From IMG/VR virus record IMGVR_UViG_3300044996_000047, positions 1-46,114 of that record: DNA of 46,114 nucleotides. One strand, 5' to 3'. The DNA comes from a virus. The notes under the pieces are model-generated. The model was not told the origin of the DNA, ran no database searches, and worked only from the letters and a program-made list of their open reading frames with translations. Positions 8,041 through 16,246 of this stretch are shown one piece after another (the first letter of the stretch is position 1; every line of letters begins with the position of its first letter). The translations under genes were made by a program, and so were the position numbers.

Positions 8041-9269
8041 ACTCCAATCTTCCTTCTTTGGTGTAGGGCCAGCAGTAATTCCATTGCGGCATCGATGCCG
8101 TTGTATTTCAGCAAGTCTTCCGAATGTATCAGATGGATGCGGTTGGGTAGGTTTGGATCGTTGTCGGGGCTGGAGAGGAAGTTGTCAACATCCCCGCTCC
8201 AGTTTCTCGCCCCCAACTGCACAAACGATTCCCACTTCAACGAGTGTATGCCGGTTCTGTGATCAATCACGTGGCTCTGCACCACGGTATCCCAAGCCCA
8301 TCCCTGCACTTCCACTCCTAGCTTGACTGCCGACCATTGATGCTCAAACTTGAGGTTGGCTGCGATCTTGCGCACTGAAGGGTCTGCCAGCAGTGCTCTT
8401 AGGTGAGGCTCTATATCTGGGTGGAGGAGGAAGGCAACGGCTTCTCCTGGCGTACTGGATATGGCGCAGGACACTATCTTGGCGTGGGGAGCATATGGGC
8501 GGATTCCGGTGGTCTCATAGTCGAAAGCAATCACCGGAGCCGTGATGGCGTCCAGATACTGATTGACTTCCGCCGGGTTGTGTATCACTTCCACCTTGAT
8601 ATTGTTTGGGTCCGGGGGGAGAGGCTGCTGGAGCTTTTGCAGGGCCTGATAGATGTCCAGCTTGAAGACGGTTCTCACTTGGGGATGCTTGGCCTCATAC
8701 AAGATGTATGATGGGTGATAGGTTGCCACTACCCAGCAGTTGTTTTCGTGGTCTGGGATTTGGAATCCCCTCCAGTGCTCCACGCTGAACTCTTCTGCCC
8801 TTACCCTCCCACCCCAGTAGGATTTGATGGCAGTTCCCCCAAGCAGCATTACCAGTTTGGGAGGATGATCCCTCATCTCCTGTTGCCAGATGAAACGACA
8901 GGCTTCCACTTCCTCTGGCTCGGGAGTACGATTGCTGCCGTCACTGTTGGTGGGCCGGCAGTTGACAGCGTTGATCTTTCTGGCGTGAGAATCTAGGTCC
9001 AGTCCCAGTTCTTGTAGCACGTCTCTCAGCACCTGCCCAGCCGGACCCACCAGCTGTACCCCCGCCCCATCCTCCACTTCTCCGGGGGCTTCTGCGATGA
9101 ATAGGATGGGCAGAGAGCCTAGCCCGGAAGGTGGCATCCTGGGGGACTTGACGTTGCGGAAGAGTTTGCAAGCTCCCCCGCAACGTGCGGCTCCAATCGG
9201 GTTGCCTGACCGCTTTTCCGGGGGCAGGCACTCGTTCAATTGGGCCCTGCTGAAGAAGCCCTTGGGCAT
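8037..9269 (-). CDS. Family-4 uracil-DNA glycosylase fused to a 3'-5' proofreading exonuclease
   Basis: Two enzymes in one chain of 410 residues. Residues 25-215 form a UDG4 domain: FIAEAPGEVED, VQLVGPAGQVL, the LLGGTAIKS strand, ATYHPSYIL, and four Cys (about 30, 34, 104, 124) placed to hold a 4Fe-4S cluster. Residues 240-410 form a DnaQ/PolA-type exonuclease: ExoI FDYETTG, ExoII AANLKFEHQW, ExoIII YNGIDAAMELL. The start ATG overlaps the clamp stop (TGATG). Inference: proofreading and uracil removal are delivered in trans to the adjacent polymerase. It lacks an RRTVP tag. Confidence 0.9.
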   Translation of the reverse strand: MPKGFFSRAQLNECLPPEKRSGNPIGAARCGGACKLFRNVKSPRMPPSGLGSLPILFIAEAPGEVEDGAGVQLVGPAGQVLRDVLQELGLDLDSHARKINAVNCRPTNSDGSNRTPEPEEVEACRFIWQQEMRDHPPKLVMLLGGTAIKSYWGGRVRAEEFSVEHWRGFQIPDHENNCWVVATYHPSYILYEAKHPQVRTVFKLDIYQALQKLQQPLPPDPNNIKVEVIHNPAEVNQYLDAITAPVIAFDYETTGIRPYAPHAKIVSCAISSTPGEAVAFLLHPDIEPHLRALLADPSVRKIAANLKFEHQWSAVKLGVEVQGWAWDTVVQSHVIDHRTGIHSLKWESFVQLGARNWSGDVDNFLSSPDNDPNLPNRIHLIHSEDLLKYNGIDAAMELLLALHQRRKIGV

Positions 9270-10300
9270 CAGGAAACCTGACTGAGGCAGACGGCGTGGA
9301 TGAACTTGTCACCCTTGATCCCGATGCGGTTGTCGGTGACCTTGATGGTGTGCATCACCGCCAGAGCTTCCCGGAAGGTTGCCGGGTTGATGAAGAAGGA
9401 AATGTTGCCGGGGAAGGCGCACTTCTCCCTCTCCTGGAACCACCCGGAGTTGCCCTTGCCAGTGACGAGGATCATCCCGCCCTGCACTTGGATTTCAACG
9501 TAGTCATCCTCGTTGTCGCTGCTGAACACCCCGGCTCTCTGGAGGGTTTCCCCCAGAGTGTCGGGCAGCGTGAGGTCTTGGCCTTCCACTGCCAGCAGCT
9601 TGTCCAGGTTAGGATAACCAAAGGACACTCTGCGGCAGGAGAACACCACGTGGTCATCCGTGATGAAGTGAAGGAAAGCGGAGTCTACCGCAATGTGGGT
9701 CAGCGAGAGCTTGGCCAGCTGCAGCGCCTGGAGTCTGGGGATGAGCAGGTCCGACTCCAGCACCGACTCCATCGTGTATCGGGTGGCGCGGAAGTCGTCA
9801 CAAGACTCCGCTTGGTTCCCCTTGACGTGGATGCAGTTCAGAATCTGCTCAGCCTTGGCATCTCGTGCCGTGCTGAACATACAGAACCGGAGAGCCGTGG
9901 TGAAGTCCTTTGGAAGGACTTTCCAGGAGTCGCTGCCGGATTCCGGCGGCTTGACTTCCTGCACGGGCAGCAGGACGTTGTGTTGGGCGGGAATCCCCAT
10001 CCGGGACTTGTTGCTGGAGATGCGCAACTCCTTGTCGCTCACCTCAACCATCACTGAGGTGGCGTCCATTTTGGACAGGATGGAGAGGAGCTTCTGGCTT
10101 TTCACCGCCCCGTTCCATCCCCCGAATGTCAGCGGGAGATTGACGCAGATGTTGTCGTTGTACGTCATCAACCGGCCATTCAGGAAGACAAAGCAGTCAG
10201 ACTGCTCCAGCACTTCCTCTGTCGTCAGACCGGGCGACACCTTCTCCAGCGCGAGCATCAGCTCACGCCGATCTACTTGAAACTTCACCGGGGTTTCCAT
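9269..10300 (-). CDS. dnaN: DnaN-like sliding clamp
   Basis: Processivity clamp. Seen: the DnaN-type N-terminus (VDRRELMLALEKVSPG) and about 343 residues, with beta-strand patterns of three repeated domains and the C-terminal strand NRIGIKGDKFIHAVCL. The ATG at 10300 was chosen because GGAGAACAAA precedes it; an ATG 14 codons upstream lacks a ribosome site and overlaps more of the neighbour. It overlaps the stop of the upstream gene by 38 bases. It sits directly before UDG-exo and polymerase, its expected clients. The similarity to DnaN is read by eye and is not strong in every domain. Confidence 0.75.
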   Translation of the reverse strand: METPVKFQVDRRELMLALEKVSPGLTTEEVLEQSDCFVFLNGRLMTYNDNICVNLPLTFGGWNGAVKSQKLLSILSKMDATSVMVEVSDKELRISSNKSRMGIPAQHNVLLPVQEVKPPESGSDSWKVLPKDFTTALRFCMFSTARDAKAEQILNCIHVKGNQAESCDDFRATRYTMESVLESDLLIPRLQALQLAKLSLTHIAVDSAFLHFITDDHVVFSCRRVSFGYPNLDKLLAVEGQDLTLPDTLGETLQRAGVFSSDNEDDYVEIQVQGGMILVTGKGNSGWFQEREKCAFPGNISFFINPATFREALAVMHTIKVTDNRIGIKGDKFIHAVCLSQVS

Positions 10301-11159
10301 TTTGTTCTCCGTTGTCTTCTTTCCTGACCCAAGAGTGAACATAGAGCACTTGCGACGGTCCCAGACGCTGCTTGAACCTGGCTAGACCTGGGCTGTCTAG
10401 GTCTCCACCATCGTTGACATGCGCCAGATGAATCCCCATTCTTCCCGACAGAAACTGATACATTTGGTATCGTGTCCACTCATTCAGGAGGGGGAATGAG
10501 GGGTCTGTGAAATTGTATCTGAACCAGTTCCAGCTGCCGTAGTGCTCAAAGATGTTGACGCCGATGAGTTGGCCCTTGAGATAGAAATGCTGGGAGTAGA
10601 CGTGGGGCAGGTCTTGGGAGAGATACGCCTGCATCATCTGATCATCTTGTACAAGGTCTCTGCGAGGCTCCAACCACTTGACCAGCAAGTTGATTCTCTC
10701 CTCCACTTGATCCGGTTCCAGTGGCAAAGAGCCTTCCAGATTGAGAGTCACTATGTCCTTGCAGTACTTGCGATCAAACTTCCTGACGTTGTCTTTGAAC
10801 GAGTGGTGGGAGTGCTTGAACAGCAACACATCAATCGGAACAAAGATGTACTGCCTGTCCAATACTTTGGATGGAAGTTCCGGGGCGGGACTCTCCCCCG
10901 GCACAATCTCCTCCAGCCGGGGGAAGTCGGCCCAAATGGGAGTCTCCACTGGATAGATGCTCCCCTCCTCATCAATCGGGGGGAACACCCACTCCCCGGA
11001 TTCCATCAACCCCGGCTCCCCCTGCCATTGCCACTCGTTCTGCGCCAGCTTTTCGCAAATGAAGGCGGGGGACATCCAGAAGTTAGGAAGGTGCTTGCCC
11101 CTGCGTACCCTTTCCAGCCAGTTGATCACGCGGGGGAGTTGGGGGTGACTTGGGAGCAT
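10263..11159 (-). CDS. Hypothetical protein, possibly GNAT/DUF2156-type acyltransferase
   Basis: A protein of 298 residues with no motif I can name with certainty. The C-terminal half (YLKGQLIGVNIFEHYGSW..., HVNDGGDLDSPGLARFKQRLG) has the strand-loop layout of GNAT-fold amino- or acyltransferases such as the LPG-synthase C domain, where a GL..FK..F.P segment is common. This is a weak resemblance. The ATG at 11159 follows AGGACGGAACA and lies inside the preceding small gene (about 77 bases of overlap). Its place beside the radical-SAM cassette would suit a modifying transferase. It contains several HS/W-rich segments and no membrane helix. Confidence 0.55.
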   Translation of the reverse strand: MLPSHPQLPRVINWLERVRRGKHLPNFWMSPAFICEKLAQNEWQWQGEPGLMESGEWVFPPIDEEGSIYPVETPIWADFPRLEEIVPGESPAPELPSKVLDRQYIFVPIDVLLFKHSHHSFKDNVRKFDRKYCKDIVTLNLEGSLPLEPDQVEERINLLVKWLEPRRDLVQDDQMMQAYLSQDLPHVYSQHFYLKGQLIGVNIFEHYGSWNWFRYNFTDPSFPLLNEWTRYQMYQFLSGRMGIHLAHVNDGGDLDSPGLARFKQRLGPSQVLYVHSWVRKEDNGEQNGNPGEVSSRSA

Positions 11160-11232
11160 TGTTCCGTCCTGCCTTCAGTCGTGCGATCAGTTTCTGCGAA
11201 ACCGCGCCAGCTTTCCTACTCTTGCCGCCCAT
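11083..11232 (-). CDS. Small basic protein, 49 aa
   Basis: Starts with ATG at 11232 after a very strong ribosome site (GGAGGAATCCG) and overlaps the end of the upstream gene by 17 bases. The product is basic (MGGKSRKAGAVSQKLIARLK...) with a Pro-rich tail, possibly nucleic-acid binding. The family is unknown. Its 3' part is shared with the next gene in another frame. Confidence 0.5.
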   Translation of the reverse strand: MGGKSRKAGAVSQKLIARLKAGRNNAPKSPPTPPRDQLAGKGTQGQAPS

Positions 11233-12019
11233 CGGATTCCTCCTCCAGGGCTTGACGCACGACCCCCAAGGAATCGTACTTGCAGCCCCCGATAACCCCA
11301 CTCATTTCAATGCGCGGGTCCATTGACTGGATCCATACCAGAGAGCCGTTGTCCGGGTCGCAGACAGAGAACATCACGTTGGATACGAAAGCAAACAGCG
11401 CCAGGTAGTCTGGCGTGCGGAGTCCGAATGGGTTGAACGGCACCGGGATGGAGTCTTGGATACCGGAGCCGCTGACGCCAAACCCACGGCTGGCATCCCT
11501 CTCAACCCGGATGATGCTGCCGGAGTAGATGTTGCGTTGAAGGATGATGAGCTTCTTGTCTTTGTCCGTCAGAAACTCCACGTGGGAAAGGTCGGGATTG
11601 AGAAGCGAGTTCAGCCCAGCGTCCAGCGCGAAATGGATGTCCTGCTTGTCCAAGGCATCTGCGGCTCTGGTTGCGTACCCATCGAACAGCGCCCCAACTT
11701 GTTCGGGGGTCTTGCCTGGAACTTTGGAGGCCACGTCCTTCACCCAGCCTCCTTCCCTCGACACAAAGTGGATGAAGCCGTCTTCCTCTCTGAACTCACG
11801 GCCATCGTAGTCATCTGCCTTGAAGCACACCGGGGTCTTGAAGGGGCTTTCCCCTTCTCTGAGCAAAAACTCGATGATCATCGAGTCGTCACTGTTGAGA
11901 ATCAGAATGCGATTGCCCACGCAGTATATGGTGGACTTCATTCTCCCGGTCTGGGAGAGTCCCGCCGCCACGGCAAACAACTCTTCCACCCTGTTCCCGA
12001 TCTTGTGCACTCCGCTCAT
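11216..12019 (-). CDS. Hypothetical protein, 267 aa
   Basis: Not recognised. The product is soluble and rich in beta-strand-like segments (STIYCVGNRILILNSDDS, KLIILQRNIYSGSIIRVER, YLALFAFVSNVMF), with no Cys cluster or Walker motif. The alternation of strands and its place near the clamp gene recall clamp-like folds, but I cannot support that by motif. The start ATG is preceded by CCGGAGACAAAA, the common GGAGAC ribosome site of this phage, and further upstream by CGGGTATAAAG. Confidence 0.6.
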   Translation of the reverse strand: MSGVHKIGNRVEELFAVAAGLSQTGRMKSTIYCVGNRILILNSDDSMIIEFLLREGESPFKTPVCFKADDYDGREFREEDGFIHFVSREGGWVKDVASKVPGKTPEQVGALFDGYATRAADALDKQDIHFALDAGLNSLLNPDLSHVEFLTDKDKKLIILQRNIYSGSIIRVERDASRGFGVSGSGIQDSIPVPFNPFGLRTPDYLALFAFVSNVMFSVCDPDNGSLVWIQSMDPRIEMSGVIGGCKYDSLGVVRQALEEESDGRQE

Positions 12020-12033
12020 TTTTGTCTCCGGCC

Positions 12034-12044
12034 CTTTATACCCG
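12034..12044 (-). promoter_or_regulatory. CGGGTATAAAG element
   Basis: Sits about 17 bases before the ATG at 12019. The TAA stop of the small gene 12036-12263 lies within the element (CGG GTA TAA), an arrangement also seen at 21041 and 30385. It may be a minus-10-type promoter, or a motif tied to coupled translation. Confidence 0.4.
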
Positions 12045-12263
12045 TTTGGCGGCTCTGCGTTGGTTCTCCCCCACCCTATCTACCACCCTCAGCACAATCC
12101 CATTGGGGTGGAGTGCTATGAATAGGTACTTGAGTTGAGTGAGGGTTATCGGGCATAGTACGCCGCTCACGTTCCCTCCCCTCATCTCTATGAGGATGGA
12201 GAGTTTATCGTGAAACTTCCTCCACTGCTTTTCTGCCCTTCTTTTGCGCTGTCTTTCTGTCAT
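12036..12263 (-). CDS. Small basic protein, 75 aa
   Basis: Not recognised. A strongly basic N-terminus (MTERQRKRRAEKQWRK) is followed by a compact hydrophobic strand-helix segment (TQLKYLFIALHPNGIVLRVV) and a basic tail ending RRAAKRV. ATG preceded by GAGGGCGAAA. It lies between radical-SAM gene 1 and the 267-residue protein. It may bind nucleic acid, by composition only. Confidence 0.55.
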   Translation of the reverse strand: MTERQRKRRAEKQWRKFHDKLSILIEMRGGNVSGVLCPITLTQLKYLFIALHPNGIVLRVVDRVGENQRRAAKRV

Positions 12264-12271
12264 TTTCGCCC

Positions 12272-13717
12272 TCAGAATGGAGGGATGGTCAGGGAATATC
12301 CCAGAGCACCCTCAAGCAAATCCGCCCGGAAGTCGTCACCAGGAACATAACTCCAAACCACTCCGTCAGCGTCGTGTCCAACCGGAGTGATGCCTGGAGA
12401 CCACGCGGGTGAATAGGCTTCCCCGGTCCCCTCGCAATTCCACTTCATCCAGACTTCCCGCTTGAGGGCATCGGAGAGGAAGCCCCCGTGATTTTCAACC
12501 ATAGCCACAAAGTCGCACCACCGTGTTGGGACGTGTCGGCGGGAGATGATGTAGCGGGAAGCTATCACGGTACAGCCAAAGTTGAATCCGGCCCCTCTGC
12601 TTCTGAAGTACGGTCCCACTTCGCAGCAGATGGAATCGTTGTTGATTGGGGCGCACCCCATATCAAAGGAGGAAACACTGAAGCCCTGATTCTTGAAGAC
12701 GTCCATAAAGGCGGACAGCAGCAAGGAGCCTAGCCCCTGACTGTCAGCCCCCAGGTCATACAGTCTGTCGTAGTCGATGCCTTCATTGATGAAGGCCTGG
12801 CGGATTCCTGGATTGGTTGCGGTGTACGAGTAGGTGTCAAAGGTGATGTGTCTCACGCCCACATCCCGGACTCTTTGGATGTACTCCCCCACATCTTCCT
12901 TCTTGTCGTTGATGAATACCAGAAACGGCTCTATGCGTGCCACCACTTCCACTCCGGCTTGGATGAGGTTGCGGGCGGCTTGTAGACGGGCAGCGAAGGA
13001 AGGTGCGCCTGGTTCCAGGGATTGAATCAAATCCTCTCGACAGGTGATCATCGTGATGTGGACGGCGGCTCCGCCTTTGTTGCGGCCCAGTGCGCTGGCG
13101 TATGCCGGCTCCCCTACCAAGTCCGATTTGGTGTTGATCATCAGCGGGTAGGATTGGTCAGCTAGATAGTTGAGGAGCTTGAGGGATACTCCTGCGGCCC
13201 TCTCTTCATACAGGAAGTCCTCAAACCGGATTCCAAAGCGCACCGGAATTTGCATTGCAAATGCGCGCTTGATCTCGCTGGAGTGGGACTGGGGATCAGT
13301 GCCGCGAACTGTCATCAGCTTGTCCAATTCTCGGCAGTGAGAATCCGTGTTACAGTGGCGCAGCCCCATTGTCTTGGCGTTGTCGAAAAATGCCGTGTAG
13401 AGGGAAGCCCGGAAGGCGTTGGCGAAGCAGTACTTGCAACCAAACGGGCAGAGCAGTCCATCCCAGATGTCCATATTCAAGGGCATCGGGCACGCGCCAG
13501 CACGGCAGGACACTTCAACAAACGAGTTGATTTCACTCGTGTTGAGTAGACGTTCTTGAGGCACCATCTCCCCGGCGGAGACGTTGAATTGGCTGTAGTT
13601 GCGCTTCCTTCCCTTCTCTCTCACCGCAGAAACGTGACGGCGGTGTTGGATGAGTTGAGTCATCCGGGGGTGGAGCTTCGCAACCTGGTCCCTCAGTTCC
13701 CAGTAATCGTACATCAC
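12272..13717 (-). CDS. Radical SAM enzyme 1 (SplB-like)
   Basis: Seen: the 4Fe-4S signature CPFGCKYCF (C-x3-C-x2-C) near residue 90, a strand LMINTKSDLV like that of spore photoproduct lyase-type enzymes, and a second Cys group (DMGCAPINNDSICCEVG and FNFGCTVIA) near residues 375-410 that could bind another cluster. Length 481 residues. Known: SplB-like radical SAM proteins act on nucleic-acid bases or peptides through a 5'-deoxyadenosyl radical. The start codon overlaps the upstream stop (GTG at 13717 or ATG at 13714 within GTGATG). With the second radical SAM gene, the glycosyltransferase and the DUF362 protein it forms a coupled cassette. The substrate is unknown. Confidence 0.82.
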   Translation of the reverse strand: MMYDYWELRDQVAKLHPRMTQLIQHRRHVSAVREKGRKRNYSQFNVSAGEMVPQERLLNTSEINSFVEVSCRAGACPMPLNMDIWDGLLCPFGCKYCFANAFRASLYTAFFDNAKTMGLRHCNTDSHCRELDKLMTVRGTDPQSHSSEIKRAFAMQIPVRFGIRFEDFLYEERAAGVSLKLLNYLADQSYPLMINTKSDLVGEPAYASALGRNKGGAAVHITMITCREDLIQSLEPGAPSFAARLQAARNLIQAGVEVVARIEPFLVFINDKKEDVGEYIQRVRDVGVRHITFDTYSYTATNPGIRQAFINEGIDYDRLYDLGADSQGLGSLLLSAFMDVFKNQGFSVSSFDMGCAPINNDSICCEVGPYFRSRGAGFNFGCTVIASRYIISRRHVPTRWCDFVAMVENHGGFLSDALKREVWMKWNCEGTGEAYSPAWSPGITPVGHDADGVVWSYVPGDDFRADLLEGALGYSLTIPPF

Positions 13718-14136
13718 GCACCAAAGGTATGGCCATCCACCTTCACTTGAAACAGGAAGGCGGGGCCGTTGCCGTTATTGGCGGTGATGTCGATGGTGTC
13801 CACCGCCGGGGGTTTGCCCCTCGTCAACTCTTGAATCTCAATCAAGTGGTTGACGATGTAGATAGACAGCTGCTTTACCATCTCCATCCTACGTTCCCCT
13901 GGGATGGTATTCTGCGCGGCCTCCGTCACTCCGAATCTGGAGTTCACCCGCTTGCGGATGGAGACTCCCTGCTCTTCAAGCATCTCCAGAAGAGCCTTGT
14001 TGGATGAGGCCTGGACTATCTCTCGCCCCTCCTCATCGATGACTCGCGCCTCGTGGTTGGTCGGCTTCCTGGTGATCAGGATGGCATCCGGGAAAAGCCG
14101 CTTCACCGTTTCTTGGAGTTGTTCCGTTGGCGTCAT
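13714..14136 (-). CDS. Hypothetical protein between the two radical SAM genes, 140 aa
   Basis: Not recognised. The helical N-terminus (EQLQETVKRLFPDAILI) is followed by a strand (EARVIDEEGREIVQASS) and a middle helix (MEMVKQLSIYIVNHLIEIQ). No metal motif is present. It is coupled to radical SAM 1 by a GTGATG overlap and lies 17 bases after radical SAM 2, so it may be an accessory subunit or substrate carrier of the cassette. No normal ribosome site is seen: GGGGTATAAAG stands where one would be. Confidence 0.6.
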   Translation of the reverse strand: MTPTEQLQETVKRLFPDAILITRKPTNHEARVIDEEGREIVQASSNKALLEMLEEQGVSIRKRVNSRFGVTEAAQNTIPGERRMEMVKQLSIYIVNHLIEIQELTRGKPPAVDTIDITANNGNGPAFLFQVKVDGHTFGA

Positions 14137-14140
14137 AGTG

Positions 14141-14152
14141 CTTTATACCCCG
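14141..14152 (-). promoter_or_regulatory. CGGGGTATAAAG element
   Basis: Only four bases separate this element from the ATG at 14136. A sigma-70-like minus-10 box here would give a leaderless mRNA, so the element may instead act in translation or RNA processing. Confidence 0.35.
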
Positions 14153-14153
14153 T

Positions 14154-15368
14154 TCAGACAGAAGTGCAGGAGCCTAGCCCGAAACCTTTTTTGACTGGGG
14201 GAGGGGGTGGGGTTGTCCTTGGGGCGTAGATGTTGAGTCCCCTCGCATCCTTCCCAACCACTTGAATCTCGGGAGAGTCCGCCAGGGTGAAAATCCCGCC
14301 GCCGCCGTTCCAGCACTGGCGGAGTTTGGCGTGTACTTCCGGGTGCTTGAATTCCACCGCCTCCATATCCATCCAGCAGACAGTCCCGACTTTTTTCATC
14401 AGCTTGCAGGCGTACTGGAAGGTGAAGTGGTACATTGGGAAAAGACCATCGATGCCGCAGCAACTCTCCCGGTCATTGTCAAAGGGGAAGTTCACGAAAT
14501 CAGGAGAGGAAACTGGAACACCCCGTGACTTGAGAGTTTGAATGAGTTGCTTGCCCACGGGACGCCAGTTCTTGTCCAAGCTCCTCTCAAGAAGCTTGAT
14601 GTAATCGTACCCTCTACTCTCAAACTCCACTTGAGCTCGGGTGGCGAGTGAGGTGCGGTATCCGTAGATGGAGACGTGCTTGGCCCCGTACTTCTTGGCT
14701 TTGTCTGCGAAGTCATCGAAAATCTCCTGGGTGCTGTTGATGCCGCATAGGATTGGTTCCCAGCGGACCCCGCACCAAATGCCCATCTTGTTCAGCGTTT
14801 CCACCAGCCTCCATCGTGTAGACGGAGAAGCACACCCCGGTTCCAGCTTGTAGTTGAGGGTATCACTGCCTCCCATAATGCTGACTATCACCGCACACTT
14901 CAGGCCCTTGATGATGTCCAGATATCTGGTCAGTCCGATGTAGTGGCTCTTGGTCTCAAATATGATCGGCACCCCGTACTCCCGGAATATCTCCAGCACC
15001 CTCACCACGATGCTCTCTGGTCCGCGCAGCACGTCTTCCAGATTGAAAGTCTCCGCCTTGCTTCCCATATTGAACGGAAGTCCCCTGCGCAGACATAGCA
15101 GGTTCCAATCGTCAGTGGGCTTGTCGGAGAATGCCCGATCAAAGAGCCGCCGAAAATCATCTGGGTTGCAGGGTCTCACCAAGTCCCTGCTCCACCCGTC
15201 AAAATACTTGGTGAACATCTCCTCTTCAGATTCTCGGCAGAAGCAGAACCAACACCCCATCGAGCAACCGCCCCAGCAGTCTCCCCCAAAGGCTTGGGGG
15301 CACGCTAGGCTGTCCCCTCTCCATCCAACGATGGAGGAGAACTGGGCCTGGCGGATGTCCTTCTTCAT
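14154..15368 (-). CDS. Radical SAM enzyme 2 (SplB-like)
   Basis: Seen: the cluster motif GGCSMGCWFCF (C-x3-C-x2-C) near residue 35, a segment LPFNMGSKAETF and the strand PIIFETKSHYIGLT, the same layout as radical SAM 1. Additional Cys (RESCCGIDG near 310) may bind a second cluster. Length 404. It starts with ATG overlapping the glycosyltransferase stop (ATGA). The C-terminus is a flexible tail APRTTPPPPPVKKG, similar to the RRTTP tags but with one Arg lost. Two SplB-like paralogues side by side suggest successive radical steps or a heterodimer. The substrate is unknown. Confidence 0.82.
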   Translation of the reverse strand: MKKDIRQAQFSSIVGWRGDSLACPQAFGGDCWGGCSMGCWFCFCRESEEEMFTKYFDGWSRDLVRPCNPDDFRRLFDRAFSDKPTDDWNLLCLRRGLPFNMGSKAETFNLEDVLRGPESIVVRVLEIFREYGVPIIFETKSHYIGLTRYLDIIKGLKCAVIVSIMGGSDTLNYKLEPGCASPSTRWRLVETLNKMGIWCGVRWEPILCGINSTQEIFDDFADKAKKYGAKHVSIYGYRTSLATRAQVEFESRGYDYIKLLERSLDKNWRPVGKQLIQTLKSRGVPVSSPDFVNFPFDNDRESCCGIDGLFPMYHFTFQYACKLMKKVGTVCWMDMEAVEFKHPEVHAKLRQCWNGGGGIFTLADSPEIQVVGKDARGLNIYAPRTTPPPPPVKKGFGLGSCTSV

Positions 15369-16246
15369 CTCGGGTACACCGCCTTCAGCTGATCTTCAAT
15401 CCACAGAGTCCAGGGGGAAGGCGGGACAGCCCATCGTCTTGTATACAGCGCGGCCTGCTTGTTGAACTTGAAGGAGGGTCTGCCGTGTTTGTTGATGGTC
15501 ATCGAAAGGTACGGGCTGACCTTCACCAGATACCTTGCCGCAGCGACTCTTTTGGAGGAGGAGCCGCCGCCGCCGCATCCGCTGCTGACAGTCTTACCCC
15601 GGACGGATATCATCATTCCCGATCTACGCTTGTCGTTCCACCCCCTGTATACCCAATCCAGGTCATTGAAGCTGCGTAGGAGGGGATCACTGTATCCATA
15701 CCGTCTGAATGAGGACGTGGGAGTGCATACTGCATTCCCGATCTGCGCGGTGGGGACAATCGGCTCCGTGGCTTCCCGGCTGGTCCAGTATCCCATAAAC
15801 CCCGCGTTGATGGTGAGGCACATCCAGTCGTTGCTTGCCGGTAGAAGGGGACTGGGATCATCCAGTAGTTCAACGTCAGAGTCTACTCTCCAGAGCCACT
15901 CGCATCCCAGGGCCACGGAGAGATACTGAACGGTGTTTTCATTCCCGCCGATACCCTGGTTGACTTGGTAGGGTAGTTTGATCAACGGCCAGTCACTCGG
16001 GAATGGAATGTTGTACGGGCAGGGAGAGCAATCATCGATGAACACGATGAGCGGTCGGTGTCCAGAAGCCCTCAACCCATTCACAGAAACTTCCAGTGAG
16101 CGGAAGGTCTGTTGGGCCTGCTTGTCCGGGCTGATTGGTTTCTCCTCTCCGGTGGAGCTCACTCGCTTCCCGCTGCAGAACCATTCCAACGCTATCAGAA
16201 CGTCAGGGTGATAGTTGGAGGAGAATCCCTGTACTTGAATGTTCAT
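15365..16246 (-). CDS. GT-A type glycosyltransferase
   Basis: Seen: an N-terminal nucleotide-sugar half with VFIDDCSP, VNQGIGGNENT, the metal-binding D-x-D segment WLWRVDSDVELL near residue 120, and FNDLDWVYRGW near 200 in the acceptor region. These are typical of GT2-like enzymes, which move a sugar from a nucleotide donor. No membrane helix is seen, so a soluble acceptor such as phage DNA or a small molecule is more likely than a lipid. It is coupled by ATGA overlaps to the DUF362 gene upstream and radical SAM 2 downstream, so the three act in one pathway by inference. Confidence 0.78.
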   Translation of the reverse strand: MNIQVQGFSSNYHPDVLIALEWFCSGKRVSSTGEEKPISPDKQAQQTFRSLEVSVNGLRASGHRPLIVFIDDCSPCPYNIPFPSDWPLIKLPYQVNQGIGGNENTVQYLSVALGCEWLWRVDSDVELLDDPSPLLPASNDWMCLTINAGFMGYWTSREATEPIVPTAQIGNAVCTPTSSFRRYGYSDPLLRSFNDLDWVYRGWNDKRRSGMMISVRGKTVSSGCGGGGSSSKRVAAARYLVKVSPYLSMTINKHGRPSFKFNKQAALYTRRWAVPPSPWTLWIEDQLKAVYPR

